NCBI GenBank assembly: GCA_947471745.1
Contig: CANJKZ010000092.1
Coordinates: 3,515,001-3,579,000 of the forward strand
Direction: 5' to 3'
Length of the DNA: 64,000 bases
From: Closterium sp. Naga37s-1
Lineage: Eukaryota; Streptophyta; Zygnematophyceae; Desmidiales; Closteriaceae
Below the pieces are notes generated by a model. That model saw nothing but the letters and a program-made list of their open reading frames with translations. It did not search any database and was not told the origin of the DNA. A program made the translations under genes and the position numbers. Of the stretch, positions 22,301 through 31,052 are shown one piece after another (position 1 is the first letter of the stretch; each line of letters opens with the position of its first letter).

Positions 22301-25300
22301 GCCATGCATCTTGAAGCGCCTTCAAACTTCGCGACCTCCCTGCTTCAAACGCCATCCTCTGCTTCCTTGCTTCCCTCCAACGCCTGCAGGAAACACATCA
22401 CCTGGTGGACGTCCTACGTGGCGCGCACCGATTGGTCGCAGAGCACTGCCCTGCCATCGACTCCTTTGAAGCCATTTTCACCGAGGCCACCCACGCCACC
22501 TCCCTCTCCTCTCTCTCCTCCCGCACCGCCTCTTATGTGAGTGAGGGCGTGAGTGGGATTTGGTTTGGCCCCTTTGAGCACCATCATCGCCTTTCAACCC
22601 TTCTCTTCTATAGCCTAGCCCCTGACCATGAACTGCTTTGAAGCCATTTTCACTGAAGCCACCACGCCACCTCCCTCTCCTCCCTCTCCTCCCGCACCGC
22701 CTCTTATGTGAGTGGTGGGGTTTGATTCAGCCCCTTCCTCAAAGCCATGTAGCCTGCCGCCAACTCCTATGAACCAGTTGCAATGGCCAAGTCTCCTCAC
22801 GCCACCACCTCCCTCTCCTCACATGTTCCTCGTAGTTTTTTCTCCCCCCTCTCCTGCCACACTGCCTCCTGTGTGAGTGGCTTTCGATCAGCCAGTGCGA
22901 CTCCCTCTCCTCCCTCTTTTCCCTCCCGTCCCTCTCCTTCCACTCCGCATGCTCCTCTCCCCAGGGGTGCAGAGAGGTGGAGCAGGATTCGCTGCCCAAC
23001 TTCCTCTGGACCACCGCCACCCATTGCTTTGTCTGACCAACAGATGATACGCTCTAATTCTCTCGCACTCGGTTCCCAGGTGTGCAGAGAGGTGGAGCAG
23101 GACGTGCTGCCCAACTTCCTCTGGAATGCCACTACCCGCCGCTTTGTGCGAGTGGCCTCCCCTCCGCTGCAGCAGCGCCCCGTGCGGAGACCTGCGGTTC
23201 ACCCGCCTGCTCCAGAGGAATATGAGGCGTTCATGTTTGGAAGCAAGGTGCGGTGACAGTCATGCCATGGGGAGGGCGTGATGAAATGGGGAGGGGTTGA
23301 TGTCACGGTGCTGCTCCATTGGAGGTGTTGTGCATGTGTGTGTAAATTGTTAAATGGATTCGCGGTGAACATCGCTCCGGGGCGTGCTGCGCACCAGGTC
23401 AGCGCATCGCTCTCCTGCATGCACTCGCTGTTCCTAGTCACGTGTATGAAGAAGTGTTTTGTTTTGAGACGTCTCAAAACACATCGCTCTCCTGCATGCA
23501 CTCGCGGTTCCTAGTCCAGCCAGCCCCACTGTACGCCTGGTGTGGGACACTGTGGGTGGTGGGCCTGAGTCGACTCAACAACCCTGTACACACCCCCCTC
23601 CTCACCCACACCAGGATCTGAACGAGGCCTATTCGCACATTTGCCTGCTGCACTCGCAGTTCCTGGGGCAGCCGCATGTAGATGCCGTGGTGGCGCTGCT
23701 GGGCCCGCACTCCCATTGTCTGTAAACGACCCCCTGGCCCCCCCACCCCACCCACACCAGGATCTGAACGAGGCCTATGCGCACATCTGTGTGCTGCACG
23801 TGCAGTTCCTGGGGCAGCCGCATGTAGATGCCGTGGTGGCGCTGCTGGGCCCGCACTCACTGCCCATGCTGCTGCAGTTCTGCCTCGATTCCCTTTCCCA
23901 CAAGGTATGTGGTGCTGACTATAGGTTGCTCTCCGTGGATTGCGCACATCTGTGTGCTGCACGCGCAGTTCCTGGGGCAGCCGCACGTGCATGCTCTGGT
24001 GGCGCTGCTGGGCCCGCACTCCCTGCCCATGCTGCTGCAGTTCTGCCTTGACTCCCTCTCCCACAAGGTACGTGGCTCTGCGTACGGTTTGCTTGCAGCA
24101 GGGTGCTCACGTGTGCCCAAGAACCATAGGATACTCCCACGAGTATGCATGCAATCTCACTCACCCCTAGGGTCGCACTCCCTCCTAGTTGACTTTTGAG
24201 TCGACTCAAAAGTCAACTTGCTTGCAGCAGGGGGCTCACGTGTGCCGAAGAACCATAGGATACTCTCACGACTATGCATGCAATCTCACTCACCCCTAGG
24301 GTCGCACTCCCTCCAATTGCTGCTGCAGTTCTGCCTTAGCTCCCTCATCCCCAGGAATTGTGCGTGCGTGCCATGCATGTTGGCGTGCGTGCGTGCGTGT
24401 GTGTGCAATTACTGCTACGCTAGTTCTGCTACATGTACTGAATCCCTTCCCATGCTTAGTCCAGTTCTGCCTTGTCGCTCTCACCCGTAAGGCGTGTCGC
24501 TTGGGCTTTAGATTGCTGATCAACTTCTTGTGTTATCGACAAGCCTGATGTGCTTTGACTTGACTTGCGTTGACCTCTCGTTTCCGTCCCCTGTGTGTTG
24601 ACTTTGACTCACGCTGCCTTTGACTTGCGTTGACTTTGACTTGCCTTCACCTTCCCACCTCGCAGGTCTCTCACCAGTTGTCACCTCTAGCTGCCCAGCT
24701 GCTGCCCCTCTTGCCTGTTGAAGACCTTCAGACTCCCTTTGAATCTGGCCTTCCAGGTAGGTTGACTTGCTTTGACCTTGCCCTCCAAGGTTGGTTGACT
24801 CGCATTGACCTTTCCCTTCACTCTTCGCACCCTCCTCTCCATTTGCTTTTCACGTAAACCCAGCACCTTAAACTCTAAAACTCCTTTCCCCCTATCTCGA
24901 ATCTATCACCAGCCTGTGTGGAGCGCATATCAGGTGCAGCATCGGCACTGCAGCGCAGAGCAGCAGCGGCAGTGGAGGGGGTGATGGCTGCGCTGAGGGA
25001 CGTGGGATCACTGCTGGGGCTGCTGGCGCTGCTCGACGTTTCCATTGTAAGGGGGGGGGGATCGGGTTAGGGAATGGTGAATGGTGATTACATTGTGTGA
25101 GGAGTGGAATGGAGTGGAGTGGTGATTACATTGTGTGAGGAGTGGAATGGAGTGGAGTGGTGATTACATTGTGTGAGGAGTGGAATGGAGTGGAGTGGTG
25201 ATTACATTTCGTGGCCAGTGGGGGGAGTGATTTGCTCCACTGCAAGACGTGGGGTCGCTGCTGGGGCTGCTGGCACTGCTCGACGTTTCCATTGTAAGGT

Positions 25301-28300
25301 GCAGGTTGGGGAATTGGGCATCGCATTATGAGCGGACGGTGTGGTGAATGCATTGTGCGGAGCGGAGTGGGATGTGTGTTTCCTTCTGGGGTTGTTGGTT
25401 TGGTGCTGCTCGGCATCGTCTCCATTGTAAGGCGCGGCGCGTAATGGTTGATTGAGGTCGGGGAATGGTGAATGCATCGTGTGAGAAGTGGAATGAAAGG
25501 TGATTGATTACATGGTGTGAGCAGTGCAGCGGTTGACTGCTGCACTTCCCCAGACTCAACCCGTCCAGCCAGCCTTCCCTTGTGCCCTCAATTCCTTTTA
25601 CCCTCCCTCTCCTCTCCTCCTCTCCCCACCCTTCTAACCCTGTCAGGCGCATGCATCCACACTGCAGTTCATCCAGGCAGCGCCATGGCTGGGCCTCATG
25701 CCTTGCCCCAACCACAGCCATCTGCTGCAACTTCTCAGAATCAACCCCTCTGACCTGCTCTGTCGCCCCTCCTGCCCCTATTCCCTTCTCTTTTCCCACC
25801 ATTCCCCAACCCTCCCCTCTTACTCCCCATGCCAGGCACATGCATCCACGCTGCAGTTCATCCAGGCAGCGCCCTGGCTGGGCCTCGTGCCCTCCCCCAG
25901 CCACAACCGTCTGCTGCAGCTGCTCAGAATCAACCCCTCCGACCTGCCACTCCTCCTGCCTCCATTCCCTTCTCTTCTCCCCAACCCTCTCTCTTCTCCC
26001 CCCTCCTCCCCTACCCCCGCCCCTTTCTCCCCCCATCAGGCACATGCATCCACGCTGCAGTTCATCCAGGCAGCGCCCTGGCTGGGCCTCGTGCCCTCCC
26101 CCAGCCACAACCGTCTGCTGCAGCTGCTCAGAATCAACCCCTCCGACCTGCCCTTGTTCCCTCCTCGTCCCCACCCGGCCCCCCTCCTTCCCCATGTCAG
26201 GCACACGCCTCCACCCTGCAGTTCATCCAAGCAGCGCCATGGCTGGGACTCGTGCCCTCCCCCAGCCACAACCGTCTGCTGCAGCTGCTCCGAGTCAACC
26301 CCTCCGACCTGCCCCCCCACGAGGCCTTCACCCCCAGGGGCCTCCGCCACCGCTCCCCCCGCCACCGCCCCTCCCACGAGTCACGCCGAGAAACAAGGGG
26401 CGGTGGAACAACAAGGGCGGAAGCAGCCCGGGCATCTGTGGCCCGTGGTGGTGCTGCTGCTGCTTTTGAGGCGCCTCAAAAATCGGAAGCAGCCCAGGCA
26501 TCTGTGGCCCGTGGTGGAGCTGCTGCTGATGCTGATGCTGATGATGATTGCCGTGGTGATGTTGCGGTGCGGAGCGGTGCAGATGGGCAGAGGATGGATC
26601 AGGGCAGAGATGGTTTTTTAGCTGCCCGAGGGGGTGAAGGGGAAGCCGAGGACGGGCAGATTGGTTTTCCGCCGGAAATTTCCCTCCCTCCTGCTGCAGC
26701 TGCAGCTGGAGCTGCTGCTGCTGATGGTCCTGCTGGTCCTGATGCTGCTGCAGCTGCGTCTGCAGCTGATGGTTCGTTGTTGGAGCGTCACAATCAATCG
26801 CATGGATCCCGTCGCTCAGACCCGCACGATAAACCCTGGCACGGCGATCCACCCCAGGCGGGCCCTCCTCCTCCGCCTGCCCCCCCAGCGGCACCTCTCA
26901 CGGACCTGCTGCAGAGGGTGTGTGCGTCCGTGCCCGTGGTGCGCTCCTCCATGCTCGGCATGCTGCAGGCTGCTCAGGTCGCAGGTGAGACGGTCACAAG
27001 GTTTCTGGTTTGAGACTAAGAGGGGGTGTGCAGTGCGGTGTGGTGTGGTGCACCTCTCCCTCCCTCTCCGTGCCGGTGGTGCGCTCCTCCGTGCTCGGCA
27101 TGCTGCAGGCTGTGCAGTGCAGCACCCTTCCTCCCTCTCCGTGCCAGCGGTGCGCTCCTCCTCCATTCCATGCTCTGCTCTGCTCTGCATGCTGCAGGCT
27201 GCACAGGTGGCAGGTGAGATGATGACAGGTGTTAGGATCTGAAGGGTTCCTCTCCGGTTCTAGGGTTTCGGGTTTTTGAGGCGTCTCAAAGATTGTCTCT
27301 TTCAGAGGGTGTGTGCCTGCATGCGTGTGGTGCACTGCTCATGTTGACTTTTGAGTCGACTCAAAAGTCAACTTGGTTTTTGAGGCGTCTCAAAGATTGT
27401 TTGTTCCAGAGGGTGTGTGCCTGCATGCCTGTGGTGCACTGCTCACGCTCGGCATGCTGCAGGCCGCCCAGGTGGCAGGTGAGATGATGAGAGGGATGCT
27501 GCTGCGTTATGGGGTTCAGTTCAGGGTTCAGGGTTCAGGGTTCAGGATATTCAGAGAAAGACTGTTGCATCGCCCATGCCCTCTCCACCCTCTCACTCCC
27601 TTCGGTCTTCTTCTTCTCCCTTCCATTCCCCCTTTCCTGTTCTCTCCCGCGTTTCATTTATCTTCCCCTCCCCCACTACCCATCCAGAGCCCATTTACTG
27701 GGGGCGTGCAGGCAGAGACTCAATCCGCCCACGCCCTTCCCACCTTGCCCTGATCATCATCATCATCGCCCCTCTCGTTCTGTTCTCACACCGTCCGCTT
27801 CCCCATCCAATTCCCCATCCACTTCCCCATCCAATTCCCCATCCACTTCCCCATCCACTTCCCCATCCACTTCCCCGTCCACTTCCCCATCCACTTCCCC
27901 ATCCACTTCCCCATCCACTTCCCCATCCACTTCCCCATCCACTTCCCCATCCACTTCCCCATCCACTTCCCCATCCACTTCCCCATCCACTTCCCCATCC
28001 ACTTCCCCATCCACTTCCCCATCCACTTCCCCATCCACTTCCCCATCCACTTCCCCATCCACTTCCCCATCCACTTCCCCATCCACTTCCCCATCCACTT
28101 CCCCATCCACTTCCCCATCCACTTCCCCATCCACTTCCCCATCCACTTCCCCATCCACTTCCCCATCCACTTCCCCATCCACTTCCCCGTCCACTTCCCC
28201 ATCCACTTCCCCATCCACTTCCCCGTCCACTTCCCATTCCTTTTCCCCTTCTTCCCCTTCCTCTTCCCCCTCTTCCCCTCCTTCGCCACCCCTCCCCATC

Positions 28301-29098
28301 CAGAGGCCATCTATTGGGGCAGCGTGCAGGCAGACAGCCTCTTCGCCCACGCCCTCTCAATCCTCTCCACCGCTCTCCACCCCTTCCTACCGGTGCTCGC
28401 CCCACCGGTGGAGCCTTGGGCGGCCAAGAGGAGAAGCCAGAGAGAGTTTCATCACCTGCACTCGCTGCTTCTCGCTGTAAACCCTTTCTTGTAGTTGACC
28501 CGCGGGTTGATCCTTGGGTGTTTAGCGGGGGGGGGGGGGGGGGGGGGGAGGGGAGGGGGGAACCCAAGGGAGTTATTTGCACTTGCTGCTACTTGCTGTA
28601 AGCTCCTCTGCTTTCGTCTGGCCACGTTTAGGGTTTAAGGTGGCACGTCTACCTGAACTCGAATTCCTGACTGGAACCCTAAATCTCAAAGTCCAGTTTC
28701 TTTTAGAACCCTAAACCCTTGTAGCACGGATTGGTTGTGGCAGAGCGAGTGGGAGGTGACTGCCTGTTCTTGCCTCTCGCTCGCGCCCCTCTCTGATATT
28801 TGCTCTGAGTATCGATTCATGCAGTTTCTGCAGATAGTGCTTCGCGTTTCCTGCTGTTTGTCCTTGATTGTTCTCGATCGCATTTGAACGTACTTGTTCG
28901 ATTCTTGCACGTCTCAGAGGTTCCTGATAGCTCTCATTCCTGATAGCTCCATGGCACGCCTCTGCCTTTCTTCACCTTGCCGTCTGCCTTTGTGGTTCCT
29001 TCCCCTCCTGCCCGCCCCTTTCTTGCAGCTCATTTGCCAAAGACAAGCAACGTCTGCCACAGCAGCAACAGTTGCAACAGCAGCAGCATCAACATCAA

Positions 29099-29132
<34 letters not shown>

Positions 29133-31052
29133 TATGGGATCTGCACTGGGAACTCATGCGGACACCCACGCCAGAACACCAGCAGCAGCGGGAGCGGGAG
29201 CGGCAGCAGCAATGGGACCTGCACTGGGAACACACGCAGACACCCACGCCAGAACACCAGACACCATCATCACCACTCCCTCCTCTCCTTCTCCACATTC
29301 CTCAGCTTACAACACTCCTGCCCATTCCCTCTCCTCCTCCTCCCCCTTCACTCCCCCAACTGCCCCTCTCACCACCACCCCTCAATCTCTCCCTATCACA
29401 GTCCCTCACTCAGGTCCCATCCCATCCTCCTCCCCAGCCAACCTTCCCGAACCTAGCTCGAAATCCGGCCCTCTAACTCGATCTTCCAGGCCTGGAGGCT
29501 CAGCAGCTGGCCATACCGAACGTGCAGGCTCGGCAGCCACGTTTCCCAGGGCAGGAGGACTGGGGGGAGGGAGGGGGAATGAAGAGGTGGATGCAGTGGT
29601 GTGGGGGGGAAGTGTGGTGGTTCATCTGTTGGGGCAGCAGAGGCGGTTTGAGCTAGATGATCCGTGCTGGCATGCTGTGGCTGTGAGCGATTATGAGAGT
29701 ATTTGCAGTGGTGGTGAGGGGTTAGGTGGTTTCGGTGCTGGTGCTGATGGGGGAGGAAGAGGGGGAGGGGGAGGGGTGATGCTTGGGGTGATAGGGAGTG
29801 CGGAGAGGCAGCGGGGCAAGAAGGCAGCGGCAGCAGCGGCAGCAAGAGAGGCCGACGCACGGCTTCAGCAACTTAAAGCCCAGGTTAGGAGTACAAACTG
29901 TGTTGCCCTAGGGCATGTCCCAAATCTCTAAATTGATAAAAGCAGGCCTGGCAACCCCAAAACTCTCTGTATTCACCTCCATTCGCTCCCCGCTCCCTGC
30001 CTGCCACTCCCTTCCCGTGTGCGCTCTCTCCCTGCCTACCATACCCTTCTGTACGCTCTCTCACCTTTCCAACCTACCTGCCCACTCAGGGACATTAGAG
30101 CCAACTCAATCGTTTTCCTAGGCGCTCAAAAATCCTCTCACCTTTCCTATCTACCTTCCCACTCAGGAACATCAGAGCCAACTTAAGTGTCTCTCTCCCC
30201 TCCCTGCCTTCTCCTTCCTACCTTCCCACGCAGGATGCGAGGCACATGTGGCAACTTACCCTCTTTACTGCCACTCATTTCTTGTTCTACCCACCCCCAT
30301 ACACCCTCTCCCCACCCTGCCTACTCCTCCCTTTGCGCACAGACAACAATCTTCGTGGAGAGCACGAGGTAACTGCGCCAAGAACATCGTTTCTGCCAGC
30401 CGGACTCCCTTCTCACATATAGACCTCCCTGCACTCTCTCCCCTCCCTGACCTCCTTTGTGGAGAGTGCAAGGCGACTACAGCAGGGCAGCCAGCAGGCG
30501 TTCACCCTGTTTCCTCTCTCAGCTACCTTTTAACTGCACTCTCTCCCCCTCCTCCCTGCCTTCTCCCTGCCTACTCCTCACTTTCCTCGCAGGCAACGGC
30601 CTTTGTGGAGAATGCAAGGGAATTGCAGCAGGTCAGCCTGCAGGCATATACCCTCTTTGCTGTCTGAACTACACGTCCATACCCTCTTGCTCTCTCTGAC
30701 TACTCCTCCCTGCCCACATAGGCAACCGACTTTGTGGAGAGTGCAAGGAGATTGCAGCAGGTCAGCCTGCAGGCGTCCACCCTCTCTGCTCTCTGAGCTT
30801 CCTTCTACCTCTATAAACCTCCATACCCTCTCTAATGTCTCTGCATACTCCTCCCTGCCCACACAGGCAACGGCCTTTGTGGAGTGCGCAAGGCGACTGC
30901 AGCAGGTCAGCCAGCAGGCATTCATCCTGTTTGCCGCCCAGGCGCCTCTGCCGCCCAAAGCTGCCAGGGTGTGTGGCGCTGATGGCCTTCCCACTGCCAC
31001 CTGCTTCCCCATGCCGCCCTTTGCCCCGTCTGCCCCTCCTACTGTGGACTAG
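7384..31052 (+). CDS. PIR: CYFIP/PIR121/SRA1 (PIROGI) homologue, SCAR/WAVE complex subunit
   Basis: Rac-binding subunit of the SCAR/WAVE complex that activates Arp2/3 actin nucleation. Exons: 7384-7510, 8401-8465, 9719-9796, 10282-10466, 10818-10910, 11281-11341, 11630-11694, 12310-12508, 13064-13205, 14540-14631, 15400-15885, 16201-16248, 16621-16790, 18399-18558, 19307-19529, 20047-20522, 20943-21019, 21241-21352, 21852-21971, 22390-22536, 23080-23247, 23761-23904, 24666-24756, 24913-25046, 26201-26984, 28304-28476, 29029-29883, 30867-31052. They sum to 5,661 bases (1,886 aa plus stop) with phases consistent at every junction. Diagnostic matches to plant PIR: EYAEVAAFQLSLEDD, ASLYTYRSV, LPVLISLAARTEAEADTLF, QLIAYIKGV, LPNFLWNATTRRFVR, APWLGLVPS, WGGSVVVHLLGQQRRFEL. 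The protein is about 600 residues longer than Arabidopsis PIR because of low-complexity inserts in exons 11, 16, 25 and 27. Where exon copies are duplicated, the choice of copy is inferred. Confidence 0.92.
7760..8290. repeat. 13-bp arrays with echoes of CYFIP exon 2
   Basis: Unit AGCTGTCCCTTCC occurs in three blocks (7786-7970, 8034-8203, 8267-8290), two of which are near-identical roughly 230-base segments. The unit derives from the exon 2 sequence GCCTTCCAGCTGTC. Each block is preceded by CCTCCAGAGTACGCCGAGG, the acceptor and first codons of exon 2. Together they form nested 5' echoes upstream of the complete exon at 8401. Confidence 0.9.
8540..9013 (+). other. Three echoes of CYFIP exon 2, 3' part with donor
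   Basis: Copies ending at about 8597, 8741 and 9011 each read VAAFQLS... to CAGCTG or CAACTG followed by GTGAGG, increasingly degraded with distance. Purine-rich GAGAGG filler lies between them. Confidence 0.82.
9570..9642 (+). other. Echo of CYFIP exon 3, 5' part
   Basis: GCTGCAG acceptor followed by GACGCCCTATTGGCAGATGG, a near copy of exon 3 (9719-9796). It is truncated by a palindrome with core 9633-9642. A more decayed copy follows exon 3 at about 9840-9915. Confidence 0.78.
10128..10211 (+). other. Echo of CYFIP exon 4, 5' part
   Basis: Acceptor plus SVQALDENAEPGLLQEAFAV, matching exon 4 (10282-10466), cut by a palindrome with core 10212-10221. The polypyrimidine tract was copied too. 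Confidence 0.85.
10600..10726 (+). other. Echo of CYFIP exon 5, 5' part, broken by two palindromes
   Basis: Acceptor plus SLLRVLDTCLLLDVLKNTKA, then a 20-base palindrome (10675-10694), a short repeat of GCAGCGCCGCTCTCTG, and a degenerate palindrome at 10716-10726 before the complete exon 5 (10818-10910). Confidence 0.82.
10918..11160. repeat. 50-bp tandem array after CYFIP exon 5
   Basis: About 3.5 copies of a 50-base unit rich in CCATGCC/TTGCATG, starting within a few bases of the exon 5 donor (10911). Confidence 0.9.
11770..11965. repeat. Direct repeat flanking two adjacent palindromes in CYFIP intron 7
   Basis: CAGACCGTTTATGCGAATGA through CATGGCCAATGAAACATGCA occurs twice (from about 11772 and 11907). 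Between them lie a palindrome with one central mismatch (GAGTCAACTC, 11863-11872) and a more worn one at about 11886-11899. Confidence 0.88.
12058..12272 (+). other. Echoes of CYFIP exon 8, 5' part
   Basis: Two copies of the exon 8 start (TTTGTGCAGCTCATGGT..., then GTGCAGCTGATGGTCGTAGC through GCCGACCGCCTCATGCTGCT) precede the full exon (12310-12508). A downstream echo at about 12567-12690 carries the exon's 3' half and a GTGGGT donor, followed by a (GTGC/GT)n run. Confidence 0.82.
13290..13442 (+). other. Two echoes of CYFIP exon 9, 3' part
   Basis: Copies of KLCVEKGVLLPV (about 13293-13335) and EKGVLLPVPSNMDAKE plus GTGGGTG donor (13390-13447) follow exon 9 (13064-13205). A 5' echo with acceptor is at 12934-12985. 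Confidence 0.82.
13501..14062. mobile_element. Foldback (long inverted repeat) element in CYFIP intron 9
   Basis: Bases 13501-13694 and 13878-14062 are imperfect reverse complements of each other (arms near 190 bases). The middle holds two direct copies of a roughly 65-base segment (TTATGGCGCCACTGGATCCT inside) separated by a perfect 24-base palindrome at 13753-13776. No open frame or known transposase. It could be a non-autonomous foldback transposon or an inverted duplication made locally; no clear target duplication is visible. Confidence 0.7.
14258..14735 (+). other. Echoes of CYFIP exon 10
   Basis: Two upstream copies (about 14262-14310 and 14387-14450) repeat the acceptor side and VSRVYDLLPQMPAI; one downstream copy (14669-14731) repeats the 3' half (KAHEELCL...) and a GTGCAT donor. 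The full exon is 14540-14631. Confidence 0.82.
14990..15355 (+). other. Echoes of CYFIP exon 11, 5' part
   Basis: LTVMKHARVKSRS and VEVYRVLLEGLLLL segments recur at 14990-15045, 15083-15135 and 15245-15350 ahead of the full exon 15400-15885. Three 18-19 base repeats reading GAGCATGGTACAGTAGGTT occur just before (14876-14960). Confidence 0.8.
16700..17990 (+). repeat. 135-bp (45-codon) tandem array of the CYFIP exon 13 end plus donor
   Basis: The exon 13 tail EFARVYVASLLKRVSSSNMD and SPYAR, donor GTAGGT and about 40 intronic bases are repeated with exact 135-base spacing (donors at 16791, 16926, 17061, 17196, 17331, 17466, 17601), then an eighth copy ending at 17735 and two older copies (to about 17875 and 17990). 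Units two to seven are nearly identical. Each has GGGCAG, a possible acceptor, before GAGTTTGCA, so each copy could splice as a 74-base mini-exon. Confidence 0.93.
18225..18356 (+). other. Echo of CYFIP exon 14, 5' part
   Basis: TGCGCGGCAG then LLRITAVVADWAGIPEEEAL and more, paralleling exon 14 (18399-18558). A downstream 3' echo with donor is at 18645-18762. Confidence 0.82.
19003..19215 (+). other. Echoes of CYFIP exon 15, 5' part
   Basis: HLVQALVIGASAGVK-type copies at 19010-19048 and 19152-19212 precede the full exon 19307-19529. A 3' echo (DREV... to DYPSTM) lies at 19596-19697 after a worn palindrome at 19580-19597. Confidence 0.82.
20574..20790 (+). other. Two echoes of CYFIP exon 16, 3' part
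   Basis: ALRSLKRQFLFDEVEAE is repeated twice after the full exon (end 20522), each after an identical CAGGCGTACGTACATACAG spacer that could act as an acceptor. The first echo keeps donor GTGAGG, the second has mutated to GTTAAG. Confidence 0.85.
21166..21187. repeat. T22 homopolymer in CYFIP intron 17
   Basis: Uninterrupted run of 22 T, 54 bases upstream of the exon 18 acceptor. A matching A26 run is at 59892-59917 in CSK intron 3. Confidence 0.95.
21700..21750 (+). other. Echo of CYFIP exon 19, 5' part
   Basis: Acceptor plus QLLGRTVDMWNLLTL against QLLGRTVDLRDLLTQ in the full exon at 21852-21971, within a duplicated polypyrimidine tract. Confidence 0.8.
22636..22880 (+). other. Echoes of CYFIP exon 20, 3' part
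   Basis: FEAIFTEAT...SSRTASY-like copies with GTGAGTG donors end at about 22708 and 22872, following exon 20 (22390-22536). Confidence 0.8.
22962..23036 (+). other. Echo of CYFIP exon 21, 5' part
   Basis: CREVEQDSLPNFLWTTATHCFV then a stop, preceding the full exon 23080-23247 (CREVEQDVLPNFLWNATTR...). Confidence 0.82.
23612..24069 (+). other. Flanking copies of CYFIP exon 22
   Basis: Full exon 22 is 23761-23904. A 5' copy (23615-23722, DLNEAYSHICLLHSQFLGQP) precedes it and ends in a stop. A 3' copy (about 23942-24067, HICVLHAQFLGQPHVHALVA to SLSHK, then donor GTACGT) follows. The 3' copy is open throughout and differs from the exon mostly at synonymous positions. Confidence 0.85.
24105..24320. 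repeat. Direct repeat of about 110 bases flanking a 32-base perfect palindrome
   Basis: GCTTGCAGCAGGGTGCTCAC through GGGTCGCACTCCCTCC is present on both sides of a 32-base perfect palindrome at 24187-24218 (centre GAGTCGACTC). The two arms differ at only a few positions. It lies in CYFIP intron 22. Confidence 0.95.
25060..25300. repeat. 51-bp array and 3' echo after CYFIP exon 24
   Basis: Three units of about 51 bases (GTGATTACATTGTGTGAGGA plus GTGGAATGGAGTGGAGTG) start right after the exon 24 donor (25047). A copy of the exon end with donor (DVGSLLGLLALLDVSI, GTAAGG) follows at 25238-25300; a weaker one is at 25388-25430. Confidence 0.88.
25645..26160 (+). other. Three echoes of CYFIP exon 25, 5' part
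   Basis: AHASTLQFIQAAPWLGL, with following SPSHNRLLQLLRINPSDLP, occurs at about 25649-25766, 25838-25950 and 26041-26153 before the full exon at 26201. Each copy has its own polypyrimidine tract and CAG acceptor but no donor, as expected if only the 5' junction was duplicated. Protein sequence is conserved between copies, so splicing to any of them would extend the exon upstream. Confidence 0.85.
27066..27485 (+). other. Echoes of CYFIP exon 25, 3' part, with palindromes
   Basis: Four worn copies of VPVVRSSMLGMLQAAQVAG with the GCAGGTGAGA donor lie at about 27070-27120, 27145-27215, 27300-27345 and 27405-27485. The last two are direct repeats on either side of a 30-base perfect palindrome (27343-27372), and each begins with another palindrome (TTTGAGGCGTCTCAAA type, near 27282 and 27386). 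Confidence 0.83.
27790..28245. repeat. 12-bp array built from the CYFIP exon 26 acceptor, about 37 copies
   Basis: Unit CCCCATCCACTT with CCCCGTCCACTT and CCCCATCCAATT variants. It matches the acceptor of exon 26 (CCCCATCCAG, ending 28303). An older 5' echo of exon 26 with the same acceptor is at about 27680-27750, on the far side of the array. Confidence 0.94.
29095..29135 (+). repeat. CAG-type trinucleotide run coding for poly-Ala in CYFIP exon 27
   Basis: CAGCAG... is read in frame GCA, giving about ten Ala residues; a second Ala/Gly-rich copy of the following segment (GTHADTHARTP) occurs about 70 bases on. Confidence 0.85.
30335..30800 (+). other. Series of echoes of the CYFIP terminal exon, 5' part
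   Basis: ATAFVENARELQQVSLQA-type segments, each after a pyrimidine-rich tract and CAG, recur at about 30342-30372, 30452-30500, 30594-30667 and 30720-30797, before the full terminal exon (30867-31052). They approach the exon sequence with proximity. Confidence 0.82.

Noticed and set aside
27509-28601. Long open frames encoding (SPST)n and (PLPHPLPH)n proteins, and the mirror (DGEV)n and (GSGW)n frames
   Set aside because: They are readings of one 12-bp tandem array, which is open in all frames; they sit in an intron and show no coding signal.
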